Shown here one piece after another: positions 9,259 through 17,005 of a stretch of DNA of 64,000 nt (positions within the stretch are counted from its first letter, which is position 1; the number at the start of each line of letters is the position of its first letter). A program made the position numbers and the translations under genes. Source of the DNA: Terriglobus albidus (lineage in GTDB: Bacteria; Acidobacteriota; Terriglobia; Terriglobales; Acidobacteriaceae); contig NZ_CP042806.1 of NCBI RefSeq assembly GCF_008000815.1, positions 5,146,001 to 5,210,000 on the forward strand, read 5' to 3'. The notes below the pieces were generated by a model that saw nothing but the letters and a program-made list of their open reading frames with translations, searched no databases and was not told where the DNA came from.

Positions 9259-10490
9259 GCTGTCGGCTGCCGCTTCACGTACCGGCCTCCCAGGAGAAGG
9301 ATTACACCTGCGACAACCAGGGCGAGGGTTGTGATGCCCATGCCGAGCCGCAGATTGGAGTGGTCGCTTACCAGGCCGATCAGCAGTGGCGAGGGCATAT
9401 CGCCCAGCAGGTGGATGAGCAAAAGCTGCCCGGCCAGTGCCGATGCCCGGTTAGCGGCAGTCACCGCATTGACCGTGGCGGCGTTGATGGGTCCAGTACC
9501 GAGAAACAGACAGATCTCTGCCCCCGCGAGCGCAGGCAACGTGATCCACGATGGGCCGAAAAAAGTCAGCAACGCAAACGGAATGGAGGAGAGGCAGCCG
9601 AACGCCGAAACCAGGTACAACGCACTGGAATTGCGTTTTATTAGGCGGCTGGCGATCCAGCCGCCCGTGGCAGTCCCAACAATGCCGGTGACAGCCGTGA
9701 TGGCTCCGATGGTGAATCCGGCTTGCCCCAGCGAGTAGCCGTTCACCCGATGCAGGAACGACGGCATCCACCAGGAGAGGCCGCCCATGCAGAAGGTGAT
9801 AAACGCGTATCCAAAGATCGAGCTGAGATAGGCGCGGTTCGTGACCAGCGCCAGCAGATCGGCTTTACCAACCTTGGTCTTCTCCGCTTCACTGGCGCCG
9901 CGCTCCGGCTCACGCATCAGGAAGAGGATCATCAGCGCAAAGAGAATGCCGGGAACCGCTGAGACATAGAACGGAGCGCGCCAGCCCCAATGACTGCCGA
10001 CCATACCGCCGATCAGGTAGCCGAGCGCGGCACCGACGGGAATGGCCAGGTTGAAGATGGTCATTACCCGGTTGCGTTCCTGCGCCGGAAAGAAGTCAGA
10101 CAAGATGGCAGGAGCGAAGATGCCAAAGCTCGCCTCTCCCAGTCCCAGAGCCGCATGACGCAGATTCAGCGCGCCGAAGGTGTGGACGGTCGCCGAGAGC
10201 AGGTTCATGCTGCTCCAGAAGATTGCGCCGAAGACCACCAGCGGCTTACGCGGAAAACGGTCGCCCAGCCAGCCGGTGATTGGTGCGGCGCAGATATAGG
10301 CCAGCATGAACCACGTTGTCAGCGAACCGATCTCCGCGTCCGAGGCATGGAACTCGCCCTTCACCATCTCCTGCACACCGGGCAGGATGTAGCGGTCAAT
10401 GTAGTTGACGAAGTTTAGAGCGGTGAGAAGGATGAGGGCGGTTGTGGCCCCGGCGACACGCTTGGTCGTCAGCTTGGTGGAGGTCGTCAT
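9252..10490 (-). CDS. MFS transporter, spinster-like
   Basis: This 412-residue protein shows 12 hydrophobic segments with the MFS A-motif GWLGDRFPRKPLV in the loop after TM2. The opening NFVNYIDRYILPG and the GLGEASFGIFAPAILSDFFP segment resemble spinster-type carriers (animal Spns and their many bacterial relatives). Substrate is unknown. The gene stands alone; a rho-independent terminator for queF lies 62 bp before its start. A 21-bp duplication marks its stop. Confidence 0.85.
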   Translation of the reverse strand: MTTSTKLTTKRVAGATTALILLTALNFVNYIDRYILPGVQEMVKGEFHASDAEIGSLTTWFMLAYICAAPITGWLGDRFPRKPLVVFGAIFWSSMNLLSATVHTFGALNLRHAALGLGEASFGIFAPAILSDFFPAQERNRVMTIFNLAIPVGAALGYLIGGMVGSHWGWRAPFYVSAVPGILFALMILFLMREPERGASEAEKTKVGKADLLALVTNRAYLSSIFGYAFITFCMGGLSWWMPSFLHRVNGYSLGQAGFTIGAITAVTGIVGTATGGWIASRLIKRNSSALYLVSAFGCLSSIPFALLTFFGPSWITLPALAGAEICLFLGTGPINAATVNAVTAANRASALAGQLLLIHLLGDMPSPLLIGLVSDHSNLRLGMGITTLALVVAGVILLLGGRYVKRQPTAA

Positions 10491-10551
10491 TCGTGAGGAG
10501 AATATCAGCTTGCCGAGATCACCTTCTCGCGCCGGTGCAACGCATAAGAAA

Positions 10552-10572
10552 AGGCGCCTGTCGCAGGCGCCT
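10552..10572 (-). terminator. Rho-independent terminator of queF
   Basis: AGGCGCCTG (10552-10560) pairs with CAGGCGCCT (10564-10572) around a 3-base loop. Read on the minus strand it is followed by TTTCTTAT. It lies 24 bp after the queF stop. Confidence 0.85.
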
Positions 10573-10595
10573 CTCTCGTTCGTTAGATATCGCTA

Positions 10596-10997
10596 TTACT
10601 TCTTCGGCCGTGGCCAGCGAGCGGTAACAATCGTCGAGATGCCGCCACGCGGGCGGAAGTCGCCCTTCACCTCGGCCCAGACCGGATCGGTGGCCTTCAC
10701 CACGTCTTCCAACACCTGGTTGCAGATGTTCTCCTGGAAGATGCCAAGGTTGCGATAGGTGAACAGATACTCCTTCAGGCTCTTCAGCTCCAGGCAGCGC
10801 TTCTTCGGCATGTAGCGAATCTGCAGCACGCCAAAGTCCGGCAGACCGGTCTTGGGGCAGACGGAGGTGAACTCCGGATCGTCGATCAGGATCTCGTAGG
10901 CCGGAAACTGGTTCGCCCAGGTTTCGATCTCAGGAAACTTGGTATCGAGCCCGGCGGCAGCGTGCTCATCGGTGTAACGCGGTTGCTTCTTTGCCAT
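10596..10997 (-). CDS. queF: NADPH-dependent 7-cyano-7-deazaguanine (preQ0) reductase
   Basis: This 133-residue protein matches type-I (unimodular) QueF, which reduces preQ0 to preQ1 in queuosine synthesis. The active-site Cys47 lies in SVCPKTGLPDF with the catalytic Asp54, and the QueF signature ELKSLKEY sits at 70-77. The C-terminal IFQENICNQVLEDV segment carries the family Glu. The start ATG at 10997 is preceded by a T/A-rich stretch. It is a single gene with its own terminator. Confidence 0.95.
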   Translation of the reverse strand: MAKKQPRYTDEHAAAGLDTKFPEIETWANQFPAYEILIDDPEFTSVCPKTGLPDFGVLQIRYMPKKRCLELKSLKEYLFTYRNLGIFQENICNQVLEDVVKATDPVWAEVKGDFRPRGGISTIVTARWPRPKK

Positions 10998-11060
10998 TTT
11001 TTTATTTTAGTGCCTGGTTTGGGAGCCAGAGCATTCGAGGGGAAGCAGGGGCTCGTTTTG

Positions 11061-11084
11061 TTGAATAGTTGAATAGTTGAATAG
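11061..11084. repeat. Three tandem TTGAATAG units
   Basis: TTGAATAG occurs three times in a row in the gap between queF and the SDR gene. A looser triple ATTCAAC array in the opposite orientation lies at 13564-13587 after ino1, so the motif seems to mark gene ends in this genome. Confidence 0.8.
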
Positions 11085-11118
11085 TGAGGGGCCCGCTAAA
11101 ACGCGCGCTCTTTGATCC

Positions 11119-11865
11119 TCACCGCAGGCCGCCGGCTACGACGAGCTTCTCGCCTGTGATCCACCTGGATGCGTCCGAGGCGAGGAACAGAACTGCATCC
11201 GCGACCTCTTCCACCGAGCCGACACGCTTCAGCGGCATCTGTCCGACGAACTGCTTTTCAAACTCGGAGTCTTTGAACCCAAGAGTGGTGTAGCCCTCGG
11301 TGACGACCGGTCCAGGGTTGACCGAGTTCACGCGGATCTTCGGGCCGAGTTCTTTGGACAGAACGCCAGTCACCGCATCCAGTGCAGCTTTGGTTGCCGA
11401 ATAGATGACCGATCCTGGAGCCGTCAGCGTGGATGCGGCTGAACCGATATTCACGATGCTTCCGCCCTCCTCCGGGAAGTACTTCAATGCCTCTTTGGCC
11501 GATAGGATCGCTCCCAGAACATTGGTGTTGAACTCGCGATGGAACTCCGCCTCCTGCACCTCCGCAAGCGGGGCGAATGCGTAAACGCCGGCATTGTTCA
11601 CCAGGATGTCCACCTTGCCGTACGCCTTCTTCGCCTCTTCAAAGACCCGGACGACCTCCGCACTGTTGGCGACACTTCCCTGCACGGCAATTGCCTTGCC
11701 ACCGTTCTTCGTGATCTCGGCAATCTGCTTCTCCGCGTCCTCACGGCTGGCCCCGTAGTTCAGCACCACTGCGGCGCCCTCTGCAGCCAGCTTCTTTGCG
11801 ATACCCGCGCCGATGCCCTTCGAAGCGCCCGTTACGACGGCGACCTTTCCGTTCAAAACTCCCAT
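11119..11865 (-). CDS. SDR-family oxidoreductase
   Basis: The 248-residue classical SDR has the cofactor motif TGASKGIG at 12-19, the NNAG box (VNNAGVYAF), the catalytic Ser in NIGSAAS, and Tyr-x-x-x-Lys in YSATKAA. The N-terminal ASREDAEKQIAEI pattern and the C-terminus DASRWITGEKLVVAGGLR resemble glucose-1-dehydrogenase or 3-oxoacyl-ACP reductase-like enzymes acting on NADP(H). Substrate is unknown. It is monocistronic, read away from the M48 protease terminator. Confidence 0.85.
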   Translation of the reverse strand: MGVLNGKVAVVTGASKGIGAGIAKKLAAEGAAVVLNYGASREDAEKQIAEITKNGGKAIAVQGSVANSAEVVRVFEEAKKAYGKVDILVNNAGVYAFAPLAEVQEAEFHREFNTNVLGAILSAKEALKYFPEEGGSIVNIGSAASTLTAPGSVIYSATKAALDAVTGVLSKELGPKIRVNSVNPGPVVTEGYTTLGFKDSEFEKQFVGQMPLKRVGSVEEVADAVLFLASDASRWITGEKLVVAGGLR

Positions 11866-11972
11866 GATTCCCCTCCGTTGTAGAACTCGAATATTTCGAT
11901 AACCGTCTAACTAGATGAACGACGCCCAGGGAAGATTCGACGTTAATCAAAATTTCAGCAAGGACTTAAACG

Positions 11973-12007
11973 AAAGATGCCGCCCAGGCTATCTGGGCGG
12001 CATCTTT
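11973..12007 (-). terminator. Strong terminator after the M48 protease gene
   Basis: A 15-bp perfect stem, AAAGATGCCGCCCAG (11973-11987) with CTGGGCGGCATCTTT (11993-12007), closes a 5-base loop, with T-rich tails on both strands. It ends transcription from the protease gene, 18 bp after its stop, and may act in both directions. Confidence 0.88.
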
Positions 12008-12024
12008 TTGGGAGTGAGACAACG

Positions 12025-13200
12025 CTACTCGCGGCGGCCGAGGGTCGGGCGGTCGTCATCCGACTTGCCGTTGCCGTTCGAGTCCGGGTCGTTGTTGCCG
12101 CCGGCGGTGCGGCGCAGGGTGGGCTTGTTGCCATCCTTGGTGTCGTTCAGCTTGCGCTTGTTCTCGAGCCGCGCCAGGCGGGCCTTCACGTCATCGAACT
12201 CCGAGGTCGTGACCACGTAGTCCGGCTTTGACGGCAGGATGGTGGCGATCTCATCCTCGCTACGCTCGATACGGTCAGGCGTCTGCGGATGCGAGCTGAA
12301 GGCCTTGGAGATCATGCCGGGCTTGTGCTTCTGCAGGGCGTCAATCTTTTCAAAGAACTGGATAAACGCCTGCGGATCGTAGCCGGAGCGGTACATATAC
12401 TGCAGTCCGAGCCAGTCGGCCTGCGCTTCAAAGTTACGGGAGAACTGCAGGAAGGTCAGCGGCAGAGCGAGCTGGCTGGCCTGGTAGATACCGTATCCGG
12501 TCCAGGTTCCCGAGGTGAAGATGATCAGCGGCACCTGGCCGATCTGCATGTAGTTCATGCGGGTCATCTCGCGGGCTGCATGGTGCGCCGCCACGTGAGC
12601 GATCTCATGGGCCATCACACCTGCCAGCTCAGCCTCTTCGTCGCAGGCCAAAATGAGCCCGCTGTTCACGTAGAAGAAGCCGCCGGGCAGAGCCATAGCA
12701 TTGACCTCATCGGTATCGAGCACCTTGATGGTGAACGGAACCTTCGAGTCGGAGTTCTTTACGATGTTCTGGCCGATGCGGTTGACGTACTCATTGATGA
12801 CAGGGTCGTTGATCAGGCGGGCGCTGCGCTCGATCTCCATGGCGTAGCCCTTGCCGTTCCTGATCTCCCAGTCGGTGGAGTACCAGTTGCCCATACCGCG
12901 GCCGCCGATATCGCGGGTGCCGGCAGCATCGACGTCGTCGTCGCTGCCCTTCTTAATGTTCTTGTTCAGCTTTTCGCCCGGCTGCGGGATGGAATCGGCC
13001 TTCTTCGCAGCCTCTTCCTTCGCCTTCTGGATCTCTTCAGGCGTGGATTTGCTGGCGTCGGTCGGCACGGGGGAGCCGGTTGGTGACTGGGGAGACTTGC
13101 TGCTGTCCTTATCGCTGGGCTGCGACTGTGCGTAGACCGCACCCGGGACGGCCAATCCGGCCATCGCCAGCGCGAGTATGGCTGTCTGAAACCGACGCAT
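12025..13200 (-). CDS. Exported M48-family zinc metalloprotease
   Basis: The 391-residue protein begins with a signal peptide (RRFQTAILALAMAGLAVPGAVYA-Q) and a low-complexity Ser/Pro/Lys linker (about 26-95). The peptidase domain follows, with the zinc motif HEIAH at 198-202 and the upstream MALPGGFFYVNSGLI segment typical of periplasmic BepA/YfgC-like M48 proteases. The third-ligand region EAQADWLGLQYM is present. The C-terminus (about 330-391) is a charged, disordered tail. BepA-like proteins act in outer-membrane protein quality control; that role is inferred here. The gene is monocistronic with a strong terminator. Confidence 0.9.
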   Translation of the reverse strand: MRRFQTAILALAMAGLAVPGAVYAQSQPSDKDSSKSPQSPTGSPVPTDASKSTPEEIQKAKEEAAKKADSIPQPGEKLNKNIKKGSDDDVDAAGTRDIGGRGMGNWYSTDWEIRNGKGYAMEIERSARLINDPVINEYVNRIGQNIVKNSDSKVPFTIKVLDTDEVNAMALPGGFFYVNSGLILACDEEAELAGVMAHEIAHVAAHHAAREMTRMNYMQIGQVPLIIFTSGTWTGYGIYQASQLALPLTFLQFSRNFEAQADWLGLQYMYRSGYDPQAFIQFFEKIDALQKHKPGMISKAFSSHPQTPDRIERSEDEIATILPSKPDYVVTTSEFDDVKARLARLENKRKLNDTKDGNKPTLRRTAGGNNDPDSNGNGKSDDDRPTLGRRE

Positions 13201-13593
13201 TGCGACACCTCATCCGCCGGGGAACGCACCCCGGCACCTTCTTAGACGTAGTATGCGCCTGCAGGGTAACAGATGACCACCCTAGCTCGGTCTGGAACCT
13301 CACAGACCGGCCCAAATCGGACTCCTTCCGGAGATGGGGCGGTCCAATTGTCAGAATCTCATCACCGGAAACGGTTCGTGCACAGCGCGAATATCCCAAC
13401 CCATCGCGCTTCACTCCGATACGCGATGGATGGGGCGCCCAGTGTAGTGACTGGATAAAGCATTGAGCCACACCGATGAAGCGGGTCCTTCGCTCTGCTC
13501 AGGATGACAGGAAAAGGCGGCGCCTGCAGACAAGTAAGCCTCCGCATGCGGAGGCTTACTTACTATTCAACCATTCAACGATTCAACTAATAA
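13201..13593. other. Gene-free stretch with dispersed repeats
   Basis: No credible ORF is present. It holds a dispersed repeat of the type GGGTCCTTCGC-TCAGGATGACA at 13483-13509 (a second copy is at 63771-63796), a 28-bp perfect palindrome at 13533-13560 and an ATTCAAC triple array at 13564-13587. The protease promoter should lie at the left end. Confidence 0.6.
13533..13560 (-). terminator. Perfect palindrome, probable ino1 terminator
   Basis: AGTAAGCCTCCGC is followed by two bases and its exact reverse complement. It lies 34 bp beyond the minus-strand ino1 stop. The tail on the minus strand is only weakly T-rich, so efficiency is uncertain. Confidence 0.65.
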
Positions 13594-14934
13594 CTAATCC
13601 CCGTAATAATCCAAGCCTAAGTGAGTAATAAGACCCTCACCCATAATGTGACGAAGAGTGTTCTTCAGCTTCATCGACTGTATAAACAGATCGTGCTCCG
13701 GATACAGACCTTCAGGCACCGTCGGCGCCTTGAAGTAGAAGCTCAGCCACTCCTGCATGCCCAGCTTCTTCAGCGCCGGTGTGCGATTGGCGAGGTCCAT
13801 GAAGAGGATCAGATCCAGTGCCAGCGGCGCGGCCAGAATGGAGTCGCGGCAGAGGAAGTCGACCTTGATCTGCATCGGATATCCGAGCCATCCGAAGATA
13901 TCGATATTATCCCAGCCTTCTTTGTTATCGCCGCGCGGCGGGTAATAGTTGATGCGGACCTTGTGATAGATATCCTTATACAGATCCGGATGGAGCTTCG
14001 GCTGCAGGATGTAATCCAGCACACCGAGCTTGGTCTCTTCCTTGGTCTTGAAGTTATCCGGATCGTCCAGAACTTCACCGTCGCGGTTGCCGAGAATGTT
14101 GGTCGAGTACCAGCCTGAGAGGCCTAGCATGCGGGTCTTGAAGGCCGGCGCAAGCACGGTCTTCATGAAGGTCTGGCCGGTCTTGAAGTCTTTACCCGCG
14201 GTGGGCACACCTGCCTGCTTCGAAAGGTCCTGCAGCGCAGGAATATCCACGGTGAGATTGGGCGCGCCGTTGATGAAGGGAATGCCTTCCTTCAGGCAGG
14301 CCCACGCGTAGATCATCGACGGAGCGATATCGGGGTCGTCGTTAACCAGGCCTTTTTCAAATTTTTCCAGCGTGGAGTGGACCTCTTTCGGCTCCAGGAA
14401 GATCTCGGTGGAGCCGCACCAGATCATCACCTGGCGATCGGTCCTGGTCTTGAACTCCGCGATATCGTTTCGGATCTGATTGGCCAGATCGCACTTGCTG
14501 CGGCCGGTCTTCACCTTCTTGCCATCGAGACGCTTGACGTAGTGCTTGTCAAAGACCGCCGGCATCGGCTCAATGCCTTCGAGGAACGGCTTAATTTGAT
14601 CCAGTTGATCGCGATCGAGAACCTGAGCCGTCTTTGCGGCGTCATATAGATTGCCACCGAAGATGTCCCAACCGGTGAAGACGAGGTCATTCAGGTCAGC
14701 CAGTGGAACGAAGTCCTTAATCAGCGGTGAATTTCCCTCGGTACGCTTGCCGAGCCGGATGGTTCCCATCTCGGCCAGTGAACCGATCGGTTTTGCAAAA
14801 CCTTTGCGAACTGCTTCAACACCTGCGATGAGCGTCGTCGCAACTGCTCCCATGCCTGGAATCATGACGCCAAGCTTTCCCTTGGCGGGCTGAATCTGCG
14901 CCGCAGCTTCGTTGGCTGCGTTGTGATTAGACAT
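13594..14934 (-). CDS. ino1: Inositol-3-phosphate synthase
   Basis: The 446-residue protein resembles myo-inositol-1-phosphate synthase, which cyclises glucose 6-phosphate with NAD+. The N-terminal Rossmann motif is VMIPGMGAVATT. Family segments include WDIFGGNLYDAA, SLSGWYSTNILGNRDG-like (LGLSGWYSTNILGNRDG), and the Lys-rich catalytic stretch KVRINYYPPRGDNKEGWDNIDIFGW split over two motifs with VDFLCRDSILAAPLALDL after it. In Acidobacteria it probably supplies inositol for lipids or solutes. It is divergent from the ROK kinase gene with about 105 bp between. Confidence 0.93.
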   Translation of the reverse strand: MSNHNAANEAAAQIQPAKGKLGVMIPGMGAVATTLIAGVEAVRKGFAKPIGSLAEMGTIRLGKRTEGNSPLIKDFVPLADLNDLVFTGWDIFGGNLYDAAKTAQVLDRDQLDQIKPFLEGIEPMPAVFDKHYVKRLDGKKVKTGRSKCDLANQIRNDIAEFKTRTDRQVMIWCGSTEIFLEPKEVHSTLEKFEKGLVNDDPDIAPSMIYAWACLKEGIPFINGAPNLTVDIPALQDLSKQAGVPTAGKDFKTGQTFMKTVLAPAFKTRMLGLSGWYSTNILGNRDGEVLDDPDNFKTKEETKLGVLDYILQPKLHPDLYKDIYHKVRINYYPPRGDNKEGWDNIDIFGWLGYPMQIKVDFLCRDSILAAPLALDLILFMDLANRTPALKKLGMQEWLSFYFKAPTVPEGLYPEHDLFIQSMKLKNTLRHIMGEGLITHLGLDYYGD

Positions 14935-15040
14935 ACTGCGTCACAACCTTCCCTCTATGTTTGTTACTTTCCGTTGTTTTCCGTTGTACGGAAGCTAAAG
15001 TATCTCACCAATTTCATGTGCGACAACTTATGCTTTAACC

Positions 15041-15943
15041 ATGCAGAACGCGCGTATTGGCATTGATCTGGGTGGAACGAAGATAGAGGCCCTGGTGTTG
15101 GATGAGCACGGCCAGGAACGTAAACGGTTACGCATTTCAACCCCGCGAGAGTACTCCGCAACCGTCGAAGCTATCCGTGACTTAGTCACCGGAATAGAGT
15201 CTGAACTTGGTATCTCCGCCACAGTCGGTGTAGGTATGCCGGGCACCATTGTGCGCAGCACGGGGCTGGTCAAGAACGCGAATTCAACCTGGCTGATCGG
15301 CAAGCCGTTTGAGCGCGATCTGAGCACGGCACTCAACCGTGAAGTCCGCTGCGCCAACGACGCGAACTGCCTCGCCGTCTCCGAGGCGACCGACGGCGCC
15401 GCCGCAGGCATCGCCACCGTCTTCGCTGTCATCATCGGAACCGGCTGCGGCGGAGGCATCGCCCTGCACGGCCGCGTCCACGAGGGGCGCAATGCCATCG
15501 CCGGAGAGTGGGGGCACAATGGCCTGCCCTGGCCCACGGCTGATGAGGTTCCCGGTCCTCCCTGCTACTGCGGTAAGCACGGCTGCATGGAGACCTGGGT
15601 CTCCGGGACCGGTCTGGGCAACGACTTCACTCGCGTTACCGGTGTCGCAAAAACCGGCGCCGAGGTGGGGGTCATGGCCGAGGGTGGCGACCCTGATGCC
15701 ATGGCTGCTTTTTCTCGTTTGGAGGACCGTTTGGCCAGGGGTTTATCCAACGTTATCCACATCCTCGACCCCGACGTGATCGTCATGGGAGGGGGGCTTT
15801 CGAAGGCAAAACGCCTCTACGAGAACCTCCCAGCCCTGATCGAAAAGTACAGTTTCGGCGGCGGCGTAGACACGCCCGTAGTCCACGCCAAGCACGGCGA
15901 CTCCTCCGGTGTCCGCGGAGCAGCGTGGCTCTGGCCCCTCTAA
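15041..15943 (+). CDS. mak: ROK-family sugar kinase, fructokinase (Mak)-like
   Basis: The 300-residue protein is a ROK kinase very like E. coli Mak (manno(fructo)kinase). The ATP phosphate loop is GIDLGGTKIEALVL (7-20). GMPGTI, the segment KNANSTWLIGKPF, catalytic Asp107 in ANDANCLAVSEA, and IIGTGCGGG follow. The zinc site consists of His159 (EWGHN) with CYCGKHGC at 175-182. It phosphorylates hexoses such as fructose at O-6; the exact sugar is inferred from similarity. It is a single gene divergent from ino1. Confidence 0.85.
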   Translation: MQNARIGIDLGGTKIEALVLDEHGQERKRLRISTPREYSATVEAIRDLVTGIESELGISATVGVGMPGTIVRSTGLVKNANSTWLIGKPFERDLSTALNREVRCANDANCLAVSEATDGAAAGIATVFAVIIGTGCGGGIALHGRVHEGRNAIAGEWGHNGLPWPTADEVPGPPCYCGKHGCMETWVSGTGLGNDFTRVTGVAKTGAEVGVMAEGGDPDAMAAFSRLEDRLARGLSNVIHILDPDVIVMGGGLSKAKRLYENLPALIEKYSFGGGVDTPVVHAKHGDSSGVRGAAWLWPL

Positions 15944-15947
15944 AAAC

Positions 15948-16065
15948 AGTTGCCAGTTAACAGTTGCCAGTTGACGAGGTGCGGCATGGGCGATCAGAAC
16001 GCCTCAACACACCGAGGCAGGGGAACCCATCACAGGCTCGCCAGTCAAACTGGCAACTGGCAACT
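15948..16065. repeat. Inverted AGTTGCCAGTT repeats after the ROK gene
   Basis: Two direct copies of CAGTTGCCAGTT (15948-15959, 15961-15972) are matched by an inverted pair within 16044-16065. Together they can form a long stem around about 70 bases between the convergent ROK kinase and dedA genes, possibly a bidirectional transcription stop. Confidence 0.7.
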
Positions 16066-16083
16066 AGAAACTAGAAACTGCTT

Positions 16084-16725
16084 TTAAGCGTTTGCTTCGC
16101 TGCGTGAATTCTTCAGGTGCGTCCAGACGAACCAGACGATGCCGGCGACGAGCAGCAGCAGGATCGCGGCATCCGCCTTGTGCAAAACCTTCTTCAGCAT
16201 GGAGTTAGGGTCGTTCCAGCTTTCGCCTGCCTTCATTCCCACCCATGCCAGCGCAAAGCACCATGGCCAGGAGCCGATAAAGGTATAGATGTGGAAGCGG
16301 AGCTGCGGCATCCTTGCGATGCCGGCGGGGAGCGCTATAAAGGTGCGCACCACGGGCAGCAGACGGCCAATCAGGACCGTGATGTCTCCGTACTTCTGGA
16401 AGTAATGGTCGACACGGTCGAGGTCGTGCTTGCTCATCAGCACGTAGCGCCCGAACTTCTCCACCAACGGACGTCCGCCGTAGGCTCCCAGCCAGTACGC
16501 CACCACCGAGCCAAGATTGCAACCGAGCGCACCCATAGTGGCGGCCCAGAAGAGGCTCATCTTGCCCTGGTAGACCACATAGCCGGCAAACGGCATGATG
16601 ATTTCGCTGGGAAGCGGAATGCAGGCCGACTCAATGCCCATAAGGAGAACAATGCCGGGATAGTGCAGCGCGGCGATCAGGCCGGTAATGTACGGCAAGA
16701 GAAAATTGATAATTTTTTCAGTCAT
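16084..16725 (-). CDS. DedA-family membrane protein
   Basis: The 213-residue protein has five or so hydrophobic segments and the DedA/SNARE-associated domain signatures ESACIPLPSEIIMPFAGY, GALGCNLGSVVAYWLGAYGGR, and the conserved FxxxGR-type loop with LIGRLLPVVRTFIALPAGIARM. DedA proteins act in undecaprenyl-phosphate or phospholipid recycling and membrane homeostasis. A terminator hairpin separates it from the upstream ThyX-like gene, so it is probably transcribed on its own. Confidence 0.9.
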   Translation of the reverse strand: MTEKIINFLLPYITGLIAALHYPGIVLLMGIESACIPLPSEIIMPFAGYVVYQGKMSLFWAATMGALGCNLGSVVAYWLGAYGGRPLVEKFGRYVLMSKHDLDRVDHYFQKYGDITVLIGRLLPVVRTFIALPAGIARMPQLRFHIYTFIGSWPWCFALAWVGMKAGESWNDPNSMLKKVLHKADAAILLLLVAGIVWFVWTHLKNSRSEANA

Positions 16726-16817
16726 TTGGTGAGGAGGCTTGCCCTTGCAGTATACCGGGAGCCCGGTTGCGACAGTGTCAAAAGCACTTGCTGGATGCTA
16801 GTTGCTGGTTGCAAGAG

Positions 16818-16846
16818 AAACGGGGAGCGCTTTGCGCTCCCCGTTT
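16818..16846 (-). terminator. Terminator after the ThyX-like gene
   Basis: AAACGGGGAGCGC (16818-16830) pairs perfectly with GCGCTCCCCGTTT (16834-16846) around TTT. On the minus strand TTTCTCTT follows. It separates the ThyX-like gene from dedA. Confidence 0.85.
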
Positions 16847-16962
16847 TGCGTAGTTCCTGTAAAGATTTCTTTTTGTTTAGCTTACGAGGTATTCCTCAAC
16901 CGCCAAGGTAGGCTTCTCTGTTGTCATCCCCTAGGGATCTGCTCTATTCGCAGTTCGGGAGT

Positions 16963-17001
16963 AGAGATGCAGATTTCTCCGCTGACGCTACGAAATGACA
17001 A
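16963..17001. repeat. Dispersed GCAGATTTCTCCGC-CGAAATGACAA repeat, copy 1
   Basis: This element directly follows the ThyX-like gene. Two further copies in inverted arrangement lie at 21125-21160 and 21250-21284. Confidence 0.75.
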
Positions 17002-17005
17002 GTGC

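Noticed and set aside
11061-11084. Tandem 8-mers considered as a CRISPR remnant
   Set aside because: Units are contiguous with no spacers, and no cas genes are present.
12289-13086. A 265-codon open frame antisense to the M48 protease gene
   Set aside because: It mirrors a protein with an intact HEIAH motif and signal peptide; composition is that of a complementary-strand shadow.
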